Assembly: GCA_032353305.1 (NCBI GenBank)
Contig: JAUCNG010390701.1
Coordinates: 1 to 10,866 of the forward strand
Source: Cephalothrix spiralis
Lineage: Eukaryota > Nemertea > Palaeonemertea > Archinemertea > Cephalotrichidae
DNA: 10,866 bases
Direction of reading: 5' to 3'
Position 1 is the first letter of the stretch; every line of letters begins with the position of its first letter. A model generated the notes under the pieces. It did not search any database. It was not told where the DNA came from and saw nothing but the letters and a program-made list of their open reading frames with translations. This document shows, one piece after another, positions 1 through 6,398 of the stretch. The translations under genes were made by a program, and so were the position numbers.

Positions 1-76
1 GACATTTCCATGACAATTTGGGCCAATTTTGGAATTCCATGACATTTCCAGGTTTTCCAGACATGTGGTCACCCTG
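1..76. mobile_element. Terminal part of a hAT-like nonautonomous element
   Basis: The window opens inside a repeat made of variations on 'ccatgacatttccaggttttcca' themes that stops at GTGGTCACCCTG (65-76). The reverse complement of that terminus, CAGGGTGACCAC, has the form of many hAT-type terminal inverted repeats, which often begin CAGGG. The same terminal 12-mer recurs at 3841-3852, again preceded by a 'tttccaggtt' stretch, so two copies share an end. The other end of this copy lies off the left edge, so neither a target duplication nor the element length can be read. The class assignment is inferred from the terminus only. Confidence 0.5.
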
Positions 77-505
77 CGATATATATTCTCTCTAGTGTTC
101 ACTAGCAGCGTTATGGTCAATTCATAATGATATCACAACATGACGTCGTATGGCTGTTTTCCATAATATTGGGACACTCTGTACGGTATACGTTTTTTGT
201 CAATCATTTTAATCTTATTAGCAAACACTTAAAGATATACCGTTAAAAGCGACATAGGCTCTTGTTCTTACTATTTAGATAAACATTACATATACACCCA
301 TACGCAATTGCACACAAGTAGGCCAACAATGACACGTTATATATTTATCAGATATTATATACATGTACAAGTGTAATAACTAGAACTTCGGCTTTAAAAA
401 ATCGAATAACTTGGTGAAATTTCCGTATATGATATCATATATGATATCATTTAAAAATCATATACCTGATAAGAACTAGTCTTAGAAAGATTTACTAAAG
501 TAAAG
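77..505. promoter_or_regulatory. 5' flank and presumed promoter region of the Ig-receptor gene
   Basis: There is no gene in this AT-rich stretch. It holds a CRE-like TGACGTCG at 141-148 and two identical palindromes, ATGATATCAT, at 429-438 and 441-450, only 56-77 bases before the ATG at 506. Short TA-rich stretches (for example around 391 and 450) could act as TATA-like elements, but no single TATA box with a matching initiator is convincing. An in-frame TAA at 470-472 with no ATG between it and 506 bounds the coding start. The promoter role is inferred from position only. Confidence 0.3.
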
Positions 506-1459
506 ATGTATAAGTTAACTTGTTTTAGAATAAGTGTAGGAGTTTTTTACGTTGTGCAATTACTTATTTTAGGAAGTGTAACTTGCGATAAAGATTATGA
601 AGTATTTGTATATCCAAAGACACAACTTGTTCAGGAATTTCAGGATGCTAATCTCTCGTGTCTAGCTAAAAGGATGTCAAAAAACCACCTGAATTACACT
701 GTCATGGAATGGCAATTGTTGCCAAATCCAGATCAATTAGGAATAGAGATAGCTAGTATTGGTGAATCAGGAAAGTGGTTCGGAAATGAACGTCTTTCTA
801 ATACCACGAAGTGCTTGAGATGTGTCCAGAACGAAACTTACGGTGAGCTTAGCATAACATTAAAAAGTGTTACATGGAGAAACCGAGGGAACTATCTCTG
901 CAAAGTCATGGGTAAGCCAACTGAAGATATTGACCTTAATATTGAAGTTAAGCCATTATATGTTAACTGTAATGTGACGAATATGACACTATTGACGTCG
1001 AATAAACTTGCAATAGTGACTTGTCAAGTTGGATGTACACACCCAGAACCTAAGTTAGCACTTCATAGCTTAGAGGACTATGTCATATATTTGGAATCTA
1101 GTAGTAACTGCACAGGAAATTACAGCGGGATGAAAATGTATAAAATTGTTTATATTGTTAAAAATTCAGGACATGTTTTTTCAGTAAGTGGCCAATGGTA
1201 CAACATTACGAAATACTTTGATAAATTCTTAGATTATCCAATTCATGATCAAGTTTCACAAACAGAACATTTAAGTTCCGCGACCATTATTTTGATAATA
1301 ACATGTGTAATATCTGTTCCACTAAATATTATTTCCATATTTTGGATATGCATACTGTATAAAAGGTTAAAAAAGAAAACTAGCGAAATGATCGGTTACC
1401 GGACGAATTTGATAGAACTCCAATCAAGTGGAGATATTCAAGAATTTCTTAATCCATAA
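506..1459 (+). CDS. Single-exon Ig-domain type I transmembrane glycoprotein, 317 aa
   Basis: I cannot assign this to a named family; the architecture is a cell-surface Ig receptor or adhesion molecule. Residues 1-27 form a signal peptide (hydrophobic core around 11-22, likely cleavage near Cys27). Residues ~33-148 form a V-like Ig domain: B-strand Cys52, core Trp69, the pattern LSITLKSVTW-RNRGNYLC ending at Cys132, and an extra CxxC at 103-106. Residues ~151-240 are a second ectodomain segment with Cys155, 173, 177 and 202 but no clear F-strand YxC, so it is an atypical or diverged Ig-like domain. There are nine N-glycosylation sequons (N49, 63, 99, 109, 156, 159, 201, 205, 233). A transmembrane helix (~258-285) is followed by a basic stop-transfer KRLKKK and a ~32-residue tail without a clear ITAM or ITIM. 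The start is supported by A at -3 and an in-frame stop at 470-472. The gene lies antisense to ALIX, probably in one of its introns. Signalling partner and ligand are unknown. Confidence 0.82.
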   Translation: MYKLTCFRISVGVFYVVQLLILGSVTCDKDYEVFVYPKTQLVQEFQDANLSCLAKRMSKNHLNYTVMEWQLLPNPDQLGIEIASIGESGKWFGNERLSNTTKCLRCVQNETYGELSITLKSVTWRNRGNYLCKVMGKPTEDIDLNIEVKPLYVNCNVTNMTLLTSNKLAIVTCQVGCTHPEPKLALHSLEDYVIYLESSSNCTGNYSGMKMYKIVYIVKNSGHVFSVSGQWYNITKYFDKFLDYPIHDQVSQTEHLSSATIILIITCVISVPLNIISIFWICILYKRLKKKTSEMIGYRTNLIELQSSGDIQEFLNP

Positions 1460-1764
1460 AATAATTTCTTAAACAACGGTGCGGGATTTACAGATTTATG
1501 CAGGACTGGGAGGGAAGTAAAATTATTTCCCCGGCATAAGACCAAGACAAATGAGTAAAAAATTTAAAAATTTAACATCCTGCTTTATATTTTCATTTTG
1601 TTTGACTTTATTCTTGGATTTGTTTCACATTTTATCTTTTTCTAATTTCTTAGGGATAAATCTTTGTAAATACGGTTTATGTAGTATATTTGATATATTC
1701 TATGTTGTACAAAATGTAAATATTTATTGTAAATACAAGCTTTTCTATATTTCTTGAAAATAAA
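1460..1764 (+). other. Presumed 3' UTR of the Ig-receptor gene
   Basis: This AT-rich stretch follows the TAA at 1457-1459. It contains a short open frame (1551-1757, 68 codons) of Phe/Leu/Ile-rich composition. I read that as chance in AT-rich DNA rather than a second protein, since it has no recognisable domain. The stretch ends at the first AATAAA (1759-1764). The UTR extent is inferred; transcripts would settle it. Confidence 0.45.
1759..1764 (+). terminator. Polyadenylation signal AATAAA (first of two)
   Basis: A canonical AATAAA lies 300 bases after the Ig-receptor stop codon. A second AATAAA is at 1807-1812, followed by T/G-containing sequence from about 1840. Either could direct cleavage of the plus-strand transcript. 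The hexamer is common by chance in AT-rich DNA, so support comes mainly from its position. Confidence 0.45.
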
Positions 1765-1806
1765 ATAATTTAGAAAATTAATGCATGTGTTCCTTTGAGC
1801 CTTGGT

Positions 1807-1812
1807 AATAAA
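1807..1812 (+). terminator. Polyadenylation signal AATAAA (second)
   Basis: This is a second canonical hexamer, 48 bases after the first, with T-rich sequence following from about 1840. It offers an alternative 3' end for the Ig-receptor transcript. It is supported by position and exact match only. Confidence 0.35.
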
Positions 1813-1932
1813 CGACAGTTTAGGTATTAAGCCTATCGATATATTTTACATGTAACTAATTGTATGAGTTGTCTTAAGACTAGACAATGGCAAGTGCTTT
1901 GCCAAGTAGGGTATTTGGCTGAAAGATGTATC

Positions 1933-2065
1933 TAGACTTCCTAACATTCAATTTTAAAAAGTAGGTAGGAATCTAAGAAAAAAAGTAGACTTTTTTATTT
2001 TTATTTTTAAAAAAAAGTAGGAAAAGTAGGACAATTTTTTTAAAGTAGGTTCGTTAGGAAGTCTG
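1933..2065. mobile_element. Short inverted-repeat element (MITE-like), copy A
   Basis: The element begins TAGACTTCCTAAC and ends GTTAGGAAGTCTG, so the ends are inverted repeats of about 12 matching bases. The interior repeats AAGTAGG-type words and is AT-rich, with no coding capacity. The flanking octamers GATGTATC (1925-1932) and GATGTGTT (2066-2073) agree at six of eight positions, compatible with an aged 8-bp target duplication of the hAT kind. A longer relative with the same ends sits at 7243-7531. This copy lies in the ALIX intron just downstream of exon 2285-2102, ending about 36 bases from the splice donor. Confidence 0.65.
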
Positions 2066-2101
2066 GATGTGTTAACTCAAAAAATTAAGAGACTATCTTA
2101 C

Positions 2102-2285
2102 CTCTACTAAGATATCTGTGTTTCTCTTCAGTGATTCTGGTAGATCTTGCATTAGTTGTTGAATAGCACCAATTCCTCCAAGATCTTTGATTTTTTGTGC
2201 TTTTTCTAAAACAGATGGGGGAAGACCTTTACCGCCGCCAGATACATCTTCTAACGCAGCTGGTAAATTGAGTGATGCTAATACA
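2102..2285 (-). CDS. PDCD6IP: ALIX/PDCD6IP internal exon: V-domain start, last exon in window
   Basis: The exon is bounded by acceptor TTGTTACAG at its 5' side (plus 2286-2294) and donor GAG|GTAAGA (GT at plus 2101-2100). It encodes one base of a split codon plus 61 codons, starting VLASLNLPAALEDVSG and ending RNTDILVE. This matches human ALIX residues ~395-453, including the near-identical VLASLNLPAA-EDVSG block of the V domain, the coiled-coil arm module that binds YPXnL motifs. It is two residues longer than human, in the loop GGGKGLP after EDVSG. It ends in phase 0 with an open donor, so the gene must continue to the left; no matching next exon was found in 1-2101. The open frame continuing upstream of 2285 is intron read-through. 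Confidence 0.95.
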
Positions 2286-3202
2286 CTGTAACAAAAAACG
2301 ATAGATGTTATTTTATAGCGGTTATGGCAAAAATTTACAACACCCATGATGAAAAATTTTACAAAACGACTTTTGGTACCCACCAGCCCCCCAAAAATGA
2401 CCACTTAGTAAATTTTTGCTTCGAAATTTTTGCCACCCGTCCATTTTGCACATTTTTGCCACCTTTGTAAAAAGCTTTGCACAAAGGCATTTGTTTGTTA
2501 ACAAAACGTACGTCAACACATTTGCACATTAAGTTATCAGCAAAACGTCATAGAGACATAGACAAGGCCACTTCAACTGGTACCATTTGAGCATATACCA
2601 CGCACTCGAACTATTATCTAACGATAAGTGTCTGGTTTACCAGCCAATGCTAGATTTGTCACAAATGCATAGGCATTTACATCTTAAGATTTCCGAAAAA
2701 TGGAAATAATGAAAAAAAAAGAAATTTTGAGCCGTCGAATGAGAAAAGAAACGTCGTGATTAAAAAAGACTAACGTCGTCTGGTTTTTCGGACAGCGTTT
2801 GAAAATATTCGACGAGATTTTTGATAAATTGTACCGAATAATTTTTTTACCGAAAATTCTTTTTTACATTTTTTTTTAACCGCCGCCGGTGGGATTTTTT
2901 GAAAAGTTTGTAAACCAAGCAATTAAAAAAAGGCCTATTATAAGATTTGAACTTGTCCTTACTATATTACGGCGCGTAGCCCGCAGGCAAATACAAAACC
3001 TTTATATGGGCAATTGCAAGTCCAAATATTTTTTGACTACTACTGATAACGCAAACCAGTATCACAACATAAGATCTTAAAAAAAGTTTTTCAAAATATT
3101 ATGATTATTTTAAATGACAATGATCCATATGCGCAAAATGGATTCCTGAGTTTGGAATGGACGTTAAGTCACAAGTTTCAGCACCTTTAGACATCGACAT
3201 AC
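2286..3202. other. ALIX intron between exons 3326-3203 and 2285-2102
   Basis: This is a 917-base AT-rich intron. Around 2320-2480 it repeats words such as TTTTTGCC and TTTTGCACA. Around 2700-2900 it is rich in A and T homopolymers, interrupted by a GC island CCGCCGCCGGTGG (2881-2893). I see no exon, RNA gene or bounded mobile element. The plus-strand open frame at 2889-3080 has no recognisable content. Confidence 0.7.
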
Positions 3203-3326
3203 CTATTCAGTAACTGTGTTTGTTCCCTTAATCTTCCAATTTCGTTATGTACAACTTGTGCTTTTTGAGCCTCAAAAGCGCTCATAGCGGAATGAATTGC
3301 TAAAGGTACCAACTTAGTCAGCAAAT
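3203..3326 (-). CDS. PDCD6IP: ALIX/PDCD6IP internal exon: Bro1-V junction
   Basis: The exon is bounded by acceptor CTCCATTTCAG and donor AATAG|GTATGT. It contributes two bases completing an Asp codon, 40 full codons, and two bases (AG) that join the T of the next exon to make Ser. It reads DLLTKLVPLAIHSAMSAFEA, then QKAQVVHNEIGRLREQTQLLN. This aligns without gaps to human ALIX ~353-394 (DLFEKMVPVSVQQ and onward). The segment ends the Bro1 domain and enters the first long helix of the V domain. The split codons on both sides agree with the neighbouring exons, which is strong evidence for these boundaries. Confidence 0.95.
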
Positions 3327-3420
3327 CTGAAATGGAGAAACATAAAATCTAATATGTACCGTAATTGTAAAAATTAGTATAACAGGCCTCGTATTCACTT
3401 TTGGTATTCCAATCTAATGC

Positions 3421-3484
3421 GATTTTATGAGAACTTTGGTAAAATTTTATATGATTTTATGAGAATTTAATATGATAAAATATG
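3421..3484. repeat. Two-copy direct tandem repeat, 32-base period
   Basis: GATTTTATGAGAA occurs at 3421-3433 and again at 3453-3465, each followed by a similar AT-rich tail, giving a 32-base period. It is only two units and somewhat diverged, lying in an ALIX intron. It is a probable simple local duplication. Confidence 0.5.
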
Positions 3485-3734
3485 CGATTTTCTAATAAAC
3501 TTCCTTCGTTACAAACAAAACTTTTTGGATTATGTTAAATCCATATAGGCTAATCTATGCGCATAATTCATTAAAAGTCTCTAACATAAAAAGTTTTTCT
3601 TTATTTACACGCGCCTTTGTACGAATAGACCATAAAACTAGGCGAGGCGAAAAATGGAGACACATTTTATTTGCCATGAAATTGTCTTTCGCGACATACA
3701 TGTAAATGACATATATTTTTCGATGAAAATTCTA

Positions 3735-3852
3735 TGGAATATTTTTCCCCGACTTTTCACCAACTTTCATCAAAATTTGAAAAATCCCAGACTTTTTAAA
3801 CCAAAATTCTTTTCCTGACTTTTCCCTGATTTCCAGGTTAGTGGTCACCCTG
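3735..3852. mobile_element. Second hAT-like element end (solo terminus)
   Basis: A stretch of repeated 'ccgactttt' and 'ccctgatttccagg' words ends in GTGGTCACCCTG (3841-3852), identical to the terminus at 65-76. I found no matching CAGGGTGACCAC start upstream within the intron, so this looks like one end of a truncated or diverged nonautonomous element. The left boundary given is approximate. Confidence 0.5.
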
Positions 3853-4088
3853 TACTAATTTGTAATCAAAATGTGCCAATCAAATCGACCAATTTGACTA
3901 ATTCCTGATTTTACCGTTTTCAGTTTTTTAGATATAGAATTTTTTTTATGTCTTCTCTTTTAAGGCCACAAAATTATATTCAAAGGTTAGCATCCGTATT
4001 TTTTGTGTTTTATGACACCTTAAAACGCTTTTGGGTCTTATGATAAGAATACCCCTGCAGGCAGAGTGCAGAAAATGACGGAAATTAC

Positions 4089-4311
4089 CTTGGAAATTAC
4101 TACTCATGGGTGATGACATTGAAAGTGGTTTTGCAATTTTAGCCTTTCCAATTGTTCCCAAACTTTTCTGCTCCGGCACATTTTCATGATAAATAAATTC
4201 ATTGTCTTTTCTAGCTGATGTCAAATTTTGTTTCACTTTGTCTAATTCAGCATTAAATACAAATGTAGCTCCTCCCATTGATTTTGCTTTCTCCATGAGC
4301 TGTTCAGCATG
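4089..4311 (-). CDS. PDCD6IP: ALIX/PDCD6IP internal exon: Bro1 C-terminal part with Tyr319 loop
   Basis: The exon is bounded by acceptor CCTTTTTAG|CATGCT and donor CAAG|GTAATT. It has 74 full codons plus one base (G) that combines with AT of the next exon to give Asp. The length equals the matching human segment (~279-352) residue for residue. It begins HAEQLMEKAKSMGG and contains SARKDNEFIYHENVP, matching human AKKDNDFIYHDRVP; the Tyr corresponds to human Tyr319, the Src phosphorylation and SH2-docking site on the Bro1 surface. GTIGKAK also matches human DPIGKAT. The tail to SSNFQ leads to the V domain. A frame open to 3946 runs past the donor into the intron and is not coding there. Confidence 0.96.
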
Positions 4312-4770
4312 CTAAAAAGGAAAGAAGATTAAACTAATTATCAAAAACAAAAAAATAATTCGTCAAATCATAATACATTGCGCCCTAATTAAACGTATAG
4401 TACAGATATATGTTCAGTCATATTGAGACTTAAAGGTGCAGTAGATCATAAACAATAACATTAGAACAATAGATTTCAGATTGATTATCAAATTAGTGCT
4501 TATAAACTATACTGACCAAGGAGTTATGTTGAGTTATATGTATTGGACATACTTTCATCATCTTTAAAGTACTAATTGCCCGGATAAAGCAAATAACTAT
4601 AACTTTCAATTTCGACCCCATAATAGGTAAGGGAACTAGTTTTACCGGGCCCGTTGAGACTGATATAATGCCCTTGTACCCTGCGGCTTTAAGTATAAAA
4701 TTTTTTATAATTACAAAAACTACCTCCAAATTAAATTGAAAAAAAACATGGTCGTCTCTTGATCTCCCGA

Positions 4771-4832
4771 AACCGATCTTTAGGAACTAAATCTGTTTTA
4801 AATAAAACAGATTTAGTTCCTAAAGATCGGTT
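4771..4832. repeat. Perfect inverted repeat: 30-base arms, 2-base loop
   Basis: Arm 4771-4800 begins AACCGATCTTTAGGAACTAA and is followed by a 2-base AA loop (4801-4802) and its exact reverse complement at 4803-4832. All 30 positions pair, and pairing stops abruptly outside the arms. The word TCTCCCGAAA lies just before the left arm (from about 4763) and recurs at about 4857. It lies deep in an ALIX intron and would form a long hairpin in either strand's RNA. Such perfection implies a recent origin (foldback duplication or strand switching) or selection. Confidence 0.9.
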
Positions 4833-4952
4833 CAAAACTAAAGGCGCTACGACAATTCTCCCGAAAATCATCAGGTTTCATTTTCTCAGAAACAGCAGTC
4901 TTATCTGACACTTTTTTCTAATCCAAATCGTGGAAACCCCACCCCCTAATTT

Positions 4953-5008
4953 GCCCGGTTCACTAGCTCAAAACTTATCCTAGACAAAAAGCCGAACTCA
5001 TTCGGTGC
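4953..5008. repeat. Dispersed 56-base repeat, copy 1
   Basis: This copy aligns without gaps to 8639-8694 at about three quarters identity. The best-kept parts are CTTATCCTAGAC / CTCATCCTGGAC and ATTCGGTGC. Both copies are in ALIX introns and in the same orientation. Its nature is unknown; most likely it is part of an old transposable element. Confidence 0.6.
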
Positions 5009-5443
5009 ATATTTGTAATTTAAAAAAGGGGGGGGGGGTTATGGAAAAATACCTAGGCCGCAATTTGGCAAAAATGAGTTGAGGTTCCACCCACCCCAAA
5101 AATGGCATGGAAAAAATTGAAAAAATGCCTTATTTACCCCCACTCGATCCAGGGAGGGAGTCATGAAAAAATTGGCATACACGTATGCTGGGGTGGGTGG
5201 GTACCTTTTCCGGCCCCCTTCTTATATCGTTCGATTCTGTTTTAAAAATATATATTTTATCCACATGTTTTTGAATGGCAGAAACAATAATTTTATTTTC
5301 ATTTTTACTTTTGCATCGCAATCTTTGATTATTTCTATTCGGTTTGAGCGAACGTTTTGGGTTTTTGACATTCCGTATCGAATGTACCTCCAAGTTCGCA
5401 TTTCGCGTTTTGAATGGACCCCATTAATGTGATATAAAATTAC

Positions 5444-5560
5444 TTGTAAACGACTAATCTGTTTCCCGTAATGGCCACTGCTTAAATCTTGGTTTGATTC
5501 ATAAAATTCAGCAAATCCATGTAATGCCGCTTGTCTACTTGTAACAAAGGGCACCCAATC
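5444..5560 (-). CDS. PDCD6IP: ALIX/PDCD6IP internal exon: Bro1 domain, 39 codons
   Basis: The exon is bounded by acceptor TTTATTTCAG|GATTGG and donor TTACAA|GTAATT. It starts and ends in phase 0. It encodes DWVPFVTSRQAALHGFAEFY and ends GKQISRLQ, exactly as long as human ALIX ~240-278 (EVFPVLAAKHC ... EEIARLQ). ISRLQ joined to the HAEQL of the next exon reproduces the human IARLQ-HAAEL junction, which fixes this splice. The segment lies in the tetratricopeptide-like helical core of the Bro1 domain. The longer minus-strand open frame seen here (5222-5623) is exon plus read-through of both flanking introns. Confidence 0.95.
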
Positions 5561-6288
5561 CTGAAATAAAAATATTAATTGTAAATGACAAAACATTTCA
5601 CTTATCAGACAAAATTTGTACATAAAAACGTCAATATAATTTTTTTATAAAAAAAATAAGGTGTATGATCTATAGGATAATTTCACTTTTAATAGGATTA
5701 AGGGTAGATTTCAATGCTAAAACAGATACCCTTGATCCTCCTAATGTGGTTTTTGACTTTGATAACCCAGTATAGCTCATAACGTTCTAAAGGAGTCACT
5801 GAGGAGATCTCTTTCATATAACGAGCGCCAAAGGCACGAGCGACAATTTTCGATATACTTGTAGATTCAATTAAGAAGTCTTTTGCATCATAACTATAAA
5901 GAAATATAATTTGACTGCCCGGTTTCGGTTGCAGAATATGCGTATCGTGAGTATATGAGGTTTGATTGAAGTAAAGCATAAGATGGGTTTAGAAAGGCTA
6001 ATCGATTGATTCTTCGGTAAAATTATTGGTCATTCTACGGGTTAGTTCTACTGAATACATCATCGTGCTGAAGACCTAGGTTATTGTCTCCAAATTGCTC
6101 CGGAGGCAAGCGCTCGATTCTAGTGAAGAGCGCGCCGCGCACCATCCCTTGATTGTCAGGGTACTGTGAGATACAACAAATTTAAAACTTGCTACTTTTA
6201 AATGCTTCCCATGATGATTAAAACATTGAAAAATGCCCCTGTACTGGACCAAGAACCCATAATTAAATTATTATTCTTATAATCTCAC
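5561..6288. other. ALIX intron between exons 6398-6289 and 5560-5444
   Basis: This is a 728-base intron. A 93-codon minus-strand open frame (5698-5979) lies inside it, but it matches nothing in ALIX. The exons on either side join directly in phase 0 with the expected human spacing. A GC-rich patch (around 6060-6160, with GCGCGCCGCGC) stands out from the AT-rich background and may be part of a mobile element. Nothing else is recognisable. Confidence 0.65.
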
Positions 6289-6398
6289 CTTAGGCCAGAC
6301 ATCCTTAGTAGAGCCGAGTGTTAACAATTGCTGGGCTTCATTGTATAGGTCGGCGCATTGGTATGCTACCTTTGCAATGATGGCGTCCTTCATTTTAT
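6289..6398 (-). CDS. PDCD6IP: ALIX/PDCD6IP internal exon: Bro1 CHMP4-binding helix
   Basis: The exon is bounded by acceptor AATTTTTAAG|AT and donor CCTAAG|GTGAGA. Two bases complete an Asp codon, then 36 codons begin KMKDAIIAKVAYQCADLYNE and end STKDVWPK. It matches human ALIX ~206-239 and is three residues longer in the loop before KDVWPK. The human hydrophobic CHMP4-binding patch includes Ile212 and Leu216. Here the Ile is kept and the Leu position is Val, a conservative change, so ESCRT-III binding is probably intact. Asp is split across this junction as G|AT, in register with the upstream exon. Confidence 0.96.

Larger units (their letters stand above)
3327..4088. other. ALIX intron between exons 4311-4089 and 3326-3203
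   Basis: This is a 762-base intron. It holds a two-copy 32-base tandem repeat (3421-3484) and a repeat of TTTCC-type words that ends in a hAT-like terminus at 3852. No exon or RNA gene is recognisable in it. Confidence 0.7.
4312..5443. other. ALIX intron between exons 5560-5444 and 4311-4089
   Basis: This 1,132-base intron holds the perfect hairpin at 4771-4832, one copy of a 56-base dispersed repeat (4953-5008), a run of eleven G (5028-5038), and C-rich and G-rich tracts between about 4935 and 5220. The short open frames on both strands at 5130-5432 have no recognisable protein content and run across C/G-rich low-complexity sequence. No exon is recognisable here. Confidence 0.65.

Noticed and set aside
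1551-1757. Plus-strand 68-codon frame after the Ig-receptor gene, considered as a small membrane protein
   Set aside because: Its hydrophobic content follows from T-rich DNA. It overlaps the likely 3' UTR and has no separate promoter or recognisable family.
1-2101. Search for the next ALIX exon (matching human residues after ~453) on the minus strand
   Set aside because: No acceptor-bounded segment resembling that part of the V domain was seen. The exon is presumed to lie left of the window.
5698-5979. Minus-strand open frame of 93 codons, considered as an extra ALIX exon
   Set aside because: The neighbouring exons meet in phase 0 at the expected human position, and nothing in this frame resembles Bro1 sequence.
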